Shown: positions 46,030 through 56,600 of the stretch, piece by piece | How the letters are laid out: every line of letters begins with the position of its first letter | Position numbering within the stretch: position 1 is the stretch's first letter | Assembly (NCBI GenBank): GCA_022264855.1 | Contig: JABYQU010000007.1 | Location: 434,001-498,000 of the forward strand | Length of the DNA: 64,000 nt | Reading direction: 5' to 3' | DNA from: Lenzites betulinus | Taxonomy: Eukaryota; Basidiomycota; Agaricomycetes; Polyporales; Polyporaceae | Notes under the pieces: model-generated | Database searches by the model: none | Told to the model about the DNA's origin: nothing | Seen by the model: the letters and a program-made list of their open reading frames with translations, nothing else | Made by a program: the position numbers and the translations under genes

Positions 46030-48649
46030 ATGCCCCGATTCCTGAACACCTGGACGGGCGAATTCGTGTGGGCGAACGACCCGGCCAAGGTCCTCTACGC
46101 CATCCTCTCCCACACCTGGCGGGATCCGAAAGACGGCGGGGAGCAAACGTATGCGGACATCTTGAAACTCCAAGCAGAGATTTCCGAATATCTGGTGTCT
46201 CTCTCTCTTAACGTACTCACGTTGAATCCGTCTGATTTCCCGGACTCGACGTCAAAGTCTGAAAGCTCTTACTCAAGCTTGGTTGTTGACCGTGTCCCCT
46301 CCCCTTTCTTCTCCCACCCCAAACTATCGGACAAGATCGCGATGGGTTGCAAGGTTGCGAGGGAAGCCGGATATGAACTCCTCTGGATCGACACATGCTG
46401 CATCGACAAGTCGAGCAGCGCTGAGCTCGCGGAGGCGATCAATTCGATGTATATGTGGTACCGGCTCTCCGACGTGTGCTACGCCTATCTCGCGGACGTC
46501 CCCGATGGCGAACACCCCAAGAATTCAAGTTCTTCATTCTGGCGAAGCCGATGGCACAATCGCGGGTGGACGCTGCAGGAACTCATCGCTCCCGGGCGAG
46601 TCGTCTTTCTGACAAGCACTTGGGCCTTTCTGGGCACGAAGAGGGGACTGGCAGCAACGATTGAGGATATAACCGGCATCGACTTCGATATCCTTGTCGG
46701 ACGTTCTCTCGTCGACTCGGTCAGTATCGCACGGAGAATGTCGTGGGCGGCAAGGCGAGACGCAACGCGCATCGAAGATCGCGCGTACTCACTGCTGGGT
46801 CTCTTCGGGGTGCATATGGCCCTGATCTACGGCGAGGGCAAGAATGCGTTCCTCTGCCTGCAGGAGGAAATCCTGAAGACTATCCCTGACCAGTCCATCT
46901 TTGCCTGGGAAGGTGGGCCTATGGATCCGAATGCGGAACACCCCGGTCTTCTCTCGACATCACCTAGCTTCTTCCGTTTCTCTAGCTATGTCTGTGTAGC
47001 GTCCCCTGCATGTTTCGCCTCTCGACTCGGGTTCCGGATCGAAGACGTCCCGCCACTGCACGCTGTTGTCACGCCGCAAGGTGTGCGCATGAAGCTGCTC
47101 TGTATCCATCTTGATAAGCTTCCACACATTGTCAAATATATCCCCCAGCTGGTTCAAGCACTGAACTGCTGCGACGACTGTAAACAGCTGCCCCGTGCCC
47201 ACCTACTCGCGTTCCTACAATGCGAAGACCATGCTGGCCATCTCCTCGCGCTGCCACTCTGTCGCCCACCACTAGGCAGCGAGAGCTCCCTGCATGTCGC
47301 AGTTTCAGAGCGTCGTAATCCTCATCCTTCGCTGGCGCCGGGCTTCTTGTCCCGCGTGATCCGTCTACCAAGGAGGGTTTGGGAGCAGTCTCTGGTGGAT
47401 CGTGCACTATCCTGCGTCGAGCTCTCTATCCTCCACCACTACTCATCTCCCTCCGACGACTCCTTGACCGCGAGCCGTGTAATGCCTCAGGGCCCCCATG
47501 TTGGACTGGGCGTGGCGCTGGCGTCCGACAAGTTCGAGTTCAGCTCCGAGTCTGCGCGCGACCTAGACGCACAAGGCTTTCGTCTTCTTCCCTTGCAAAC
47601 CACCCGATCATTCATGAGGTCAGAACTCTCATTCACCCTTTCCTCTGACAATTCTATACGCCGGCCACGGATGCCCCCCCTACCAGAGCAGAAGATGGTG
47701 GTCAATATCACCCTTGCGCGTGGCGATCGCGATTCTACGGAGGCAGTCTTTTCCGTGACCAACATCACCTTTAATTCTCTCCCTCGTTCAAGCGGCGTCG
47801 TTACCCCTCCATTGGACGTCAACATGGCCACCTCCAAGCCAACCTTGGATACTCCGCCCTCGTTCATCCTAGACACCGAAGCGGGCGTATACCTACCACA
47901 GGGCAAGTCGACCTCAACATTCAGTTTACTGGAAGACGCCCCGTACGTCTTGGCCCACGCCGAGTTCGCTGTGTATGCCGGTGTCGGTCCGCCAACAGAT
48001 AGAGCCGAAGATGAGGTGCCGCGCATTCGATGGCTCAGAATATCTGTTCAAAGCTCCGCAGATGCTGACTACCGCTTGTGCATCGCCGTTGAGCTTTCTG
48101 ACGTCCATAAGCATAAAAAGCCCCCCTATAAACCTACACAAGCACAGCATTCTGATACAGTGGGTTTATCCAACGATACCACCGCTTTCAAGTTGTCTCC
48201 GCCGCACATGCAGCAGCCATCCGTGCAAGTGTTGTCGGTAAGTGTTTGGCCGCTCTTCACTCGTCGCTCGTGAATGCGTCAGATTGGAGACTGACAGAGC
48301 ACATAGAAAATGGTGGAAGCGCTCCGTCGCGAGAATGGCGAACTCAAGACGCATGTCGACACCTTGTCCACTCAGATGGCCGCGGTACTCGAAGGGCTCG
48401 GGGTCTATGATAGCTCGGCCGCGACTGCATCGTCTCAACGTACGTCTTCTGAATCATATATAAAGACGGGCAACTCGACCAATAGCAATGCTGACCATAT
48501 GCTCCGTGTCTCCCATAGATTCGCAGGCGGTTGTTGGCGATCAACCTGGGGACGCCCGAGCTCTCCAAGACCCGAGTAGCAATGGCATGGCGCCAGACAT
48601 CACATGTCAGTACGCCGTGGACGGTGCCGTAGGTAACTGTTGTGGATAG
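46030..48649 (+). CDS. HET-domain protein (heterokaryon incompatibility), about 823 aa, 3 exons
   Basis: Exons 46030-48237, 48307-48439 and 48519-48649. The ATG is followed by PRFLNTWTGEFVW, then the HET domain at about residues 20-280: YAILSHTW, YELLWIDTCCIDK, YRLSDVCYAYLADV, RGWTLQELIAP, RIEDRAYSLLGLFGVHM and YGEGKNAFLCLQEEIL. The C-terminal half is a beta-rich region (LRISVQSSADADYRLCIAVELSD). Exon 2 encodes a short coiled coil (VEALRRENGELKTHVDTLSTQ). HET proteins sense non-self after hyphal fusion and cause cell death, often with a partner at a linked locus. The last codons (after about 48637) probably come from the inserted Copia LTR, so the original C-terminus may be lost. It is the intact member of the three HET copies in this window. 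Confidence 0.85.
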
Positions 48650-49000
48650 CAATTCGGCGCGGGAATCCGGAGGCGCGTCGACGCGCCTCCGTGTATGGGA
48701 TGGTCCCGTGGGCGCGTCTCGGCAAAGCGCGCGCAGGCGCCCGCCCGGCGCGGAAGCGCGGAGACTTTCCTAGTTGGGCGCACCGCGCCCGACATATGTA
48801 TGTTTTCACTCGTCTCGCCCGCGTCGCTCGCAGATCGTCTCGTCTCGCCACTCGCTTGTTTGTTTGTATTTACACAGAGCTTTTTCCGCGGGCAATACGC
48901 CCGCAGAGCTGGAGAGTCTTGCCTCACACTTTCAGTCGTGAACAGTGTGAGATCTGACGCGCTTGCGCTCATAGACTGCCTCCAGCCGAGTAACCTTAAA
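48638..49000 (+). repeat. 5' LTR of the Copia element (approximate)
   Basis: Begins TGTTGTGG and ends before AAGGTTATGAGCCC, which may be the primer-binding region. Both edges are estimated because the 3' LTR is missing and cannot be compared. Confidence 0.5.
48668..48691. repeat. 24-bp perfect palindrome within the LTR
   Basis: CGGAGGCGCGTC followed by its exact reverse complement, no loop. It is very GC-rich and CpG-dense and lies 30 bp inside the presumed LTR start. Confidence 0.8.
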
Positions 49001-49051
49001 AGGTTATGAGCCCTGCTCTCACGCGACAGGCACCATCAGAATACCGCTACA

Positions 49052-52000
49052 ATGTCATACGAAACATCTATCAACTCGTCCAAATACAGCGTCCCGAAGC
49101 TAGCGTCCGATGGCTCAAACTGGGTGACTTATAGGGAGAGGATGAAGGTTGTTCAGGCCGCAAAGGGGCACATGCCGCATATCAGAGGGACCACTCGTAA
49201 GCCGGCTTTTCCTCCGCCGATCGACCGTGAAAACCCCCATATCCCCCGCACGACCCCGCCGAACCCCGGCGCCGGTACGACCGGCACCTCTCTACCCGCA
49301 GGGGAAGAAGCCTCGCCCGACGACCAAGTAACGGATGCCTACACGCACCTCACCGACGACGAGTATGCCGAGCTCGTGGAGAAAATGGACACCAAGTACA
49401 CCCTATGGGAGACGAAAGAAGCGGGCGCCCGCGCGTTGATCTACGAGACTCTCAGCGACGATCTCTTCATAGAGGTCCAATCCCAGCCGACCGCCAAGGC
49501 CCTGTGGGAGGCTGTAGTCGGGTCTTGCGAGAACAAGTCGCTAATGTACGCGAACGCGATCCGAACGCGGATCCAGAATACGAGGTGCCCCGAGGGAGGG
49601 GACGTACGCGCGCATCTGGCGCTATTGCAACGCGAGCGGCAGAACCTAGCTGCTGTAGGTTCTCGCCTAGGAGACCCCGAGTTCGCGGCCGTCATCACCA
49701 ACAGCATGCCCGAGTCGTACTACGGGCGAGTACAGTCCATCCTCGACATCTCAAGCCTTGCGGGCCATGTCATCCCGATCGAATTCTTGATCGGGAAATT
49801 AAACGAGGAATACGACCGCCGCGGTATACTCAAAGCGAACGAGACCGCACTAGCGGCAGCCACATCCACCGCGAACGAAGCCGCAGCCGCGGCAGCACCA
49901 TACGCGAATGCACGCCAACCCGTCGAGTGCTACAACTGCCATGGACGTGGCCACATCGCCAGGAACTGCTGTCGCAAGGGCGGAGGGAAGGAGGGCCAGT
50001 GGCCGAAGCCGGGCGGAGGCGCACCGAAGGACGACAACGGAGGAGGAGCCGCGAACATCGCTACGGAGAAACACCACGGATTCTTCGCGCTGGGCAACAC
50101 GGTCACGTGTGCGCGCGCACTCGCGACTGTGCCAGGCGCGTACGTTGACGCATTCGACAGCGGCGCCAGTGTGCACATCTCCCCTTATCGCGAACGGTTT
50201 ACCACGTATCAAGAACTATCACCGCCGCGCATGATAGCTGCCGCGAACGGCGAAGAGTTCGCCGCGATAGGATGCGGAGACGTGCCGATCAGAGTCCCGA
50301 ACGGCGCCAATGCGTTCCGCGCGCTCACACTGCGCAACGTACTGTACGCGCCCGGAGTCGCGTTTGCCCTAGTGTCTATTCGCAAGGCAGACGAGAACGG
50401 ATACACAGCGGTCTTCGAACAAGGTGAATGCCGGATCGTGGAACGCTCGAGCGGCGAACGCATAGCATGCATCCCGCTAGTACAAGGTCTATACCAAGTC
50501 ACATCGCAGCCCACCGCAGCCCCAGCAACGTCCCGTCCTGGAGGAAAACACGTCCTCAAGGTCACTCCAAACGAACTCCACCGCCACCTAGGTCATGTCT
50601 CGATCAAGGCCGCCAAAACGCTCGTCCAAGACGGACGAGTAACAGGAGTCGAACTGCTCAAGACCGAACGCGAAGAGGGCTGCGAGACATGCGTCCGAGC
50701 CAAACTCACGCGCAAGGCGATCCCGGATCACGCACACCCCGCTCCTCACGATATCCCAATCACCAAATACGGGGAGAAATTTCACTCCGACACATGGGAT
50801 GCGGACGCGACCTCACTCGGCGGGAACACCAAATCGGTCCTGTTTGTCGACGACTTTACACGGATGCATCACGGATACCCTGTGAAGTCCATCGCGGAGA
50901 CTGGAGACGTCTATCGCGAGCTCGAAGCTGCCATACTCACACAAACGGGGGTCCAAGTCAAATGGCTCCACAGCGACAATGGAGGCGAGTACATCGGCCT
51001 CAAGGCGCACTTGGCATCTCGCGGGACGCACTGGAGCGCGTCCACCCCCCATACGCCAGAGCAGAACGGAGTCTCCGAACGCGCACACCGCACTCATCGC
51101 GAGCGAGTCAGCGCCATGCTGCTGGACGCGGACCTACCAAAAACGCTGTGGGCACACGCATACAAACACTCCGTCTACCTTCACAATCGAACAGGACACT
51201 CCAAGCTCGCCGGGAAGACCCCATACGAGGCTCGATTCGGCGTCCCCCCCGACCTGCGACACCTGCGCCCATGGGGGACCCCTGTCTGGGTCAAACCGGA
51301 GCAGTCGAAGAAACTCGACCCGCGCGGGGTCCCGGGGCGGTTCGTCGGCTTCAGCGACAACCACAAAGATGCGATACACGTCTATTGGCCGGAACGACGT
51401 AATGTAACGGTCGTACGAAGCTTCGTATGGAAGACAAACATCGCGACCGACACGAGCGAGGGGGCGAGGATTGAGGGAACGAGCAGCGAAGGGAGTGAGA
51501 CCGAGGGAAGCGACAACGAGGAGACCAACGGAGGAGAGAGCGACGCTCGTGCCGTCGCGGAGGGAGAAGGACAGGAGGGAGAAGGAGAAGCCGGAACAGG
51601 AGAAGAGGGACCGGAACAGGAGATCGTGGAGGAGGAACCACCACAGGAGGCCCTGGGGCGAGGACGCCGCATCAAGAAACCATCCATGTATGTTCGCCGA
51701 CTCAAAGGAGGCGAAGGCACAGAAGATGGACGTCCCCGCGGGCAGCGAGCACACTTCGCAAGCGAAATCATGGGAGCCTCAGCCACCTACCGCGCTCCAA
51801 CTGTCGACGACGTCGTGGACGAACCATTCCTCACAACGAACAACAGAGACTGGAATGCCTCCGTACACGCGCTTGTAGCTCAGGCAGGGGGCGACCCGAT
51901 GAGCGGAGACCCGACATCCCTACGCGAAGCTCAAGAAGCCCCCGACTGGCCCGAGTGGGACAAGGCCATTGACGTTGAGACGTCGAACCTCATCGCGCAT

Positions 52001-52891
52001 GGCACCTACATCCTCGTCAAACGACCGGACGGCGTACACGTTATAGGATGCCGTCTAATCTTCCACCGCAAACGCGATGCAATGGGCAACGTCATCCAGC
52101 ACAAGGTTCGCGCAGTCGCCCTGGGATTCGCGCAAATCCCGGGGATCGACTACAACGAGACATTCGCTCCAGTGGCGAAGACCAGCTCCCTGAGACTCAT
52201 GCTCGCGCTCGCAGCCCGATACGACTGGCCGCTAATCCAGCTTGACGTCAAGAGCGCATACCTCAATGGAGAACTTGACGAACGCATCTACATGACGCAG
52301 CCGCCTGGGACCGCCAAGCCCGGAGAAGAACACCTCGTGTGCGAGCTGAAGAAGTCGTTATACGGGCTGAAGCAGGCAGGACGCGCGTGGTACAAGACAT
52401 ACCGCGAGGCCATGGAGACTCTCGGGATGACGCGCTGCCAGTCCGACCACGCGTGTTTCTGGATCCACGAAGGCGACTCGCTAGCCATGGTGGGCACAAT
52501 CGTGGATGACATGCTCGTTACAGGGACACCGGACCTCGTCGAACGCTTTCGCGCGGGGATCAAGAAGCGATTCACGGTGACCGACTCCGGAGAAGTCGCG
52601 TGGCTACTCGGTATAGAGGCTGCTCGTGAACGGAAGGCCGGGACACTCCGCCTTGCACAACGGTCAGCGATCGACACACTCGCGCGCGCCATGCACCTGG
52701 AGGGGGCGAAAATCGCGAGCACACCGATCGCAGTCGGAGGCGTCCTGAACAAGACACAGTGCCCCACTACCGCAGCTGCATCAGGAAAATGTAAACATGT
52801 CTTGAGTGCCTTGGGCAAGGCATGCAGTCCCCTCAGACACCTCGCAAGACCCAGTCCTGAGTGCCTTGTGTCAGCAACGCCCAGCTACTGA
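49052..52891 (+). CDS. Copia gag-pol polyprotein, truncated before RNase H, 1279 aa as read
   Basis: Single frame. Gag occupies about residues 1-320 with a zinc knuckle CYNCHGRGHIARNC near residue 292. The protease motif FDSGASVH is near 368. The integrase has its zinc-binding HLGH..CETC near 510-545 and catalytic residues in FHSDTW near 575, WLHSDNGGEY near 640 and HTPEQNGVSE near 668. Reverse transcriptase follows from about 985: KVRAVALGFAQ, LDVKSAYLNGELDE, KSLYGLKQAGRAW and the active-site TIVDDMLV near 1150. The family usually continues with RNase H. Here recognisable sequence ends at CPTTAAASGK, and the last about 33 residues are read from unrelated flanking DNA. The order protease-integrase-RT is diagnostic for Copia. 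The frame is free of stops, so truncation looks fairly recent. Confidence 0.9.
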   Translation: MSYETSINSSKYSVPKLASDGSNWVTYRERMKVVQAAKGHMPHIRGTTRKPAFPPPIDRENPHIPRTTPPNPGAGTTGTSLPAGEEASPDDQVTDAYTHLTDDEYAELVEKMDTKYTLWETKEAGARALIYETLSDDLFIEVQSQPTAKALWEAVVGSCENKSLMYANAIRTRIQNTRCPEGGDVRAHLALLQRERQNLAAVGSRLGDPEFAAVITNSMPESYYGRVQSILDISSLAGHVIPIEFLIGKLNEEYDRRGILKANETALAAATSTANEAAAAAAPYANARQPVECYNCHGRGHIARNCCRKGGGKEGQWPKPGGGAPKDDNGGGAANIATEKHHGFFALGNTVTCARALATVPGAYVDAFDSGASVHISPYRERFTTYQELSPPRMIAAANGEEFAAIGCGDVPIRVPNGANAFRALTLRNVLYAPGVAFALVSIRKADENGYTAVFEQGECRIVERSSGERIACIPLVQGLYQVTSQPTAAPATSRPGGKHVLKVTPNELHRHLGHVSIKAAKTLVQDGRVTGVELLKTEREEGCETCVRAKLTRKAIPDHAHPAPHDIPITKYGEKFHSDTWDADATSLGGNTKSVLFVDDFTRMHHGYPVKSIAETGDVYRELEAAILTQTGVQVKWLHSDNGGEYIGLKAHLASRGTHWSASTPHTPEQNGVSERAHRTHRERVSAMLLDADLPKTLWAHAYKHSVYLHNRTGHSKLAGKTPYEARFGVPPDLRHLRPWGTPVWVKPEQSKKLDPRGVPGRFVGFSDNHKDAIHVYWPERRNVTVVRSFVWKTNIATDTSEGARIEGTSSEGSETEGSDNEETNGGESDARAVAEGEGQEGEGEAGTGEEGPEQEIVEEEPPQEALGRGRRIKKPSMYVRRLKGGEGTEDGRPRGQRAHFASEIMGASATYRAPTVDDVVDEPFLTTNNRDWNASVHALVAQAGGDPMSGDPTSLREAQEAPDWPEWDKAIDVETSNLIAHGTYILVKRPDGVHVIGCRLIFHRKRDAMGNVIQHKVRAVALGFAQIPGIDYNETFAPVAKTSSLRLMLALAARYDWPLIQLDVKSAYLNGELDERIYMTQPPGTAKPGEEHLVCELKKSLYGLKQAGRAWYKTYREAMETLGMTRCQSDHACFWIHEGDSLAMVGTIVDDMLVTGTPDLVERFRAGIKKRFTVTDSGEVAWLLGIEAARERKAGTLRLAQRSAIDTLARAMHLEGAKIASTPIAVGGVLNKTQCPTTAAASGKCKHVLSALGKACSPLRHLARPSPECLVSATPSY

Positions 52892-53652
52892 AAACTGGCA
52901 AGCTTGTCTGATGTAAGGCAAAATGACTTATTTATGCCTGGGCCCAGACTATCAGGCCTGACAGTATGGCAGACATCTTGGCCACAGGCAGCCCAAGTTA
53001 TGATCCAAGGCACAGCACAGACACTATCCAGGCAGTATCCAAGAGCTGTTATAAGTCATCTTAAGTCAAGGACTGAATGTGTACTGGTAGAGAGTCTGAG
53101 AGATGCTTGTCAGCATGACTGATAGCTGCCTTATACTGGCTGATGAAGAACTGTCAGTTGCCTGATTTCTTGATCTTGAAGCAGACTGATCACACAATGC
53201 AAGATAATCACTCTAAGCCAGAGATGACATTAAGATGCTATATAGTAATGCCCTAACTCAACTACAGTGCAGTGTCCAATTATGCAAGTCTGCATAGATA
53301 ATGTTAGAGCTGCAAAGATCTCAGAAAGCAACTGACTCACATAGGGTATGCACAAGCTAGGGGATTATGTGGAAGTAGCACTACAGACAGATGTTAGAAC
53401 ATGTTCAGAACAATATGAAGATGACTTACATGCTGTAGATATGCAAGGTAGGAATTAGAGGCTCTGTCAAAGGTACATTAGATCCTGTTAGACAGTAGCA
53501 GACATCACTCACCTATGAAGGACTAGACCAGACATGCAGGGAATCCAGGACTGTACCAACCCTTACATAGCAGAGGGCAAGCAAAGACCTAATGGATAAC
53601 ACTACTGTCAGTAAGAGCTGAAGAGATGACTACAAAGACGCACTCACAACCG
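52791..53652. other. CpG-depleted non-coding relic
   Basis: From about 52870 to 53630 CG dinucleotides are virtually absent, in sharp contrast to the CpG-rich neighbours, while TG/CA are abundant. No open frame of note. This is the footprint of methylated and deaminated repeat DNA (inference), probably an older transposon copy that replaced the Copia 3' end. Confidence 0.55.
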
Positions 53653-56600
53653 TTAACCAGACTCAAGGACAAACTCATCATCCTCATCCTCATCAGCCTC
53701 CCAGTTCATGGAGACGTTCTGTTCACCACGAGACTGGGAGTCGAGCCAGTGCTCATGGGCGACTTGAAGAATGCGGTCCCACTTCTCATCCGAGAAGGCC
53801 ATGACGGTGTTGACAAAGAATGTTCCCTTCTTGACAGGCCGATGCACGCCGTGGTCGAAGATGATCGTGTTGCCCCAGTTGTCCTTTGAGAAGTACCCGG
53901 CAACTCCTTTGGGGATGTCGAGCTCCCCAGAGCGCCAATGGGTGAGCGCAAACTCCAGCTAGATAGAGGTTAGCAGGGATTCCATATCATGCAAGGCCAA
54001 GAGAACATACCGCAAGCTTAGCCATGATGAGCGAGCCCACCGGACGGGCATCGGCTTGAGCATTCTCGGGAATATCCGACAAGACGCCAAAATGAACGAT
54101 CCCGAACACTTCAAGAATCAACGGATTCTCAAAGCGGCCCTGAGAAAAATCAGATACAGATAGTATGGGCAGAAGACAACAACATACTGTGCGCGTCTCA
54201 TAGTTCTCGTAGAGGAGCGGAAGGTCCTTGTTGTCGCCTCTCTTGAGCGCATGCCTGCAGAAATCAGAACGGCCCCGAGGTGTGTCGAGGTCGTACACGT
54301 CCGACGTGCCGTTCTCGAAGTAGCGAAGGAGGGCGCTTAGGGCAGCCTTGCGAAATTCAGCGATCCAGTCTTGTACACGATAGTCAATCTGCAAAAGCAA
54401 CGGTCAGTAGCATACAAGGATGATATAATATACATACCAAGTCGAAGATGACGTCGTTCTGCCGGACCGTATAGTTGAACTGCGGCCATACCTTGTCGAC
54501 GAGCATTTGCTTCTCCCCTAAGGACAAGACGGTCCACGGCGAGAGGGTGCCGATGTACTCCCTCGCAAGGGGAATGAGCTTGACGTTGAATCGCGCTCGA
54601 AGGGGTTCCGGGATGTGCTTGGTGGTGAACCTATGACGCTTCTTGGATTTGCCCTCTGCGGCGACTTGGGTGCTTAACGGGGTAATGCGGGTGAAGGCCT
54701 CGGCCTGTTACAACATTAGTTTGTAGTCAGTTAGAGAGGATACGTAACGACTTACCCGGGTAGGTACCGATACAGTCCCTGCATGCTCTTGTTGATGTGT
54801 AAGAAAAGAAGCGTTAGTTTACCTGCATTGGAAGATACACTATCGTCACCATATGTTGTACCCATAATGTGTTACGAACCGTTTAGCTTCCGTAACCGTT
54901 TTACATTATGAACCGTCAGGGCTCGTAATGTGTTACGAAGCTCCGGAGAGCGCCCCGGGACCTTCCTAATTAGGCAGGCAGCCCGGGGGAGGCCTGTTAT
55001 CTCCCCAAAGATAGCAGATATACCCAGATCTTACTGATTGTGCCCTTATCTCTTTAGATTAACTTGTTATCTCATCTCCCGGGTCCCTCCCCTGCCTCAA
55101 TAGCCTCGCCACATGGGCGCTTATTTCGCGTTTTGGTGCGCTCCTCCTCCTGCTTCTTCTCCTGCTAGCTCACTCAGTTTTTACTCTATCAGGCTCTATC
55201 TAGGCTTGTTTGGAAGGCAATACAAATGCGAAAAATCGTATACAGGTTTCGCTAGACACAGGTAGGTACTCACATAAGTATCACAAGTGCTACTAGGGCG
55301 CTTCAAGCGACACAAAACAGGCGATAGCTCGCCCGTTTCGCGTTACAAAACCACGCGAAAGGACGCGTTAGAACCGTGCTTTCAGTGCGGTTCTAACGCG
55401 TCCTTTTGCGCGCAAAACGACACAGCGGTTCCCAAGTTATGCGTGCCCTTCCCCAGGAGCAGCATCCTTGGGAACATCTGGGCTGTTTCTCTTCCATTTT
55501 CTATCGCACATGTCTCATCTCTTGTATTTATACCATAGTAGTGTGCTCAAATGGATTCCACATACACGGAACCCGCCAATTCAGCTAAATCTAGTATAAT
55601 ATGGGTGATCATAGGACACCCTCCACACCCTCTCCCTTTGTTGATAGACCCCTTGTGACCTCTCCATACACCCTATGTATGCTACTACTAGTCTCCAATA
55701 TATTTTAAACCCCTTCATTGCCTCTGACAGTGTGTCACAGTGTCTGCAATTTTAAAAAAGCGAGAAATACTTCTTCCTCCCTCAAAACCTCGATATCTCA
55801 GTGAAAAAGAGTCGTATCAATATTTTGTTTTTTGCAGCTGGTCCGTCTTGCATGTGTAAACAGACCCGTGGTCTTTGCGCCTTAATCGGTTGAGAACTGG
55901 TTCTTTGGCACCCTTATCAGTTGTCAGCTATAGTGCCTGATAGTACTTGATCCAGGCATGCGATAGTAAAACAAACTGTACCATTGAATAGACATTGAAA
56001 AGCCGAACATAACTCATTTTGAATCATAATATTTGGTGGAGAAGTCGCAGAGCTATGAGGAAAGTATCTAAGGGGTCTAGTTTGTGCTAGTGCATAGCTG
56101 TGTACTGTAAGACGCTGTAAGACGGGTCTTACAGTCCCGGAGCATTGGTAAGCACAATATATGTATGTTCACACTCCAGAGCTCATAGCTCATTCATTTC
56201 TGGGTCGTTTCACATCGTTTCTTTTGCATTGATTAGCTACATACGACGTCTACATGACCCAGGTATTAGAATTGATATTGGGTAGCATACTGGACGCCCA
56301 TAGGGCAGATGATGTCAGAAGAAGAACTTGAATATATTCTTCATTTGAGACCTGGGTATCCTGAAACTTGGTATATACATATATGGGTGATAGATACACA
56401 GTCTGAGATAAACAGCGCCGGGGTGGGGCGTCAGGGGGGAGAAGGAAAGAGCAGGGAGGGGGGGTAGGGGGGTGTGCTATAGCTTGGGCTGGAACGTCTT
56501 CTTATGCTCTTTTTTGAGTGTTCTGAATGCTGTTCTTTACTTGAGGGGTTATATAGTACCTATAAATCAACTTTTAGGGCAATGTGACATGTTATGGGGG

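Larger units (their letters stand above)
48638..52790 (+). mobile_element. Truncated Ty1/Copia LTR retrotransposon
   Basis: It comprises the 5' LTR and the gag-pol frame, but homology stops near 52790, inside the RNase H region. No 3' LTR is found in the following 11 kb. What follows is an unrelated CpG-poor sequence, so the element was cut by deletion or by another insertion. Confidence 0.8.
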
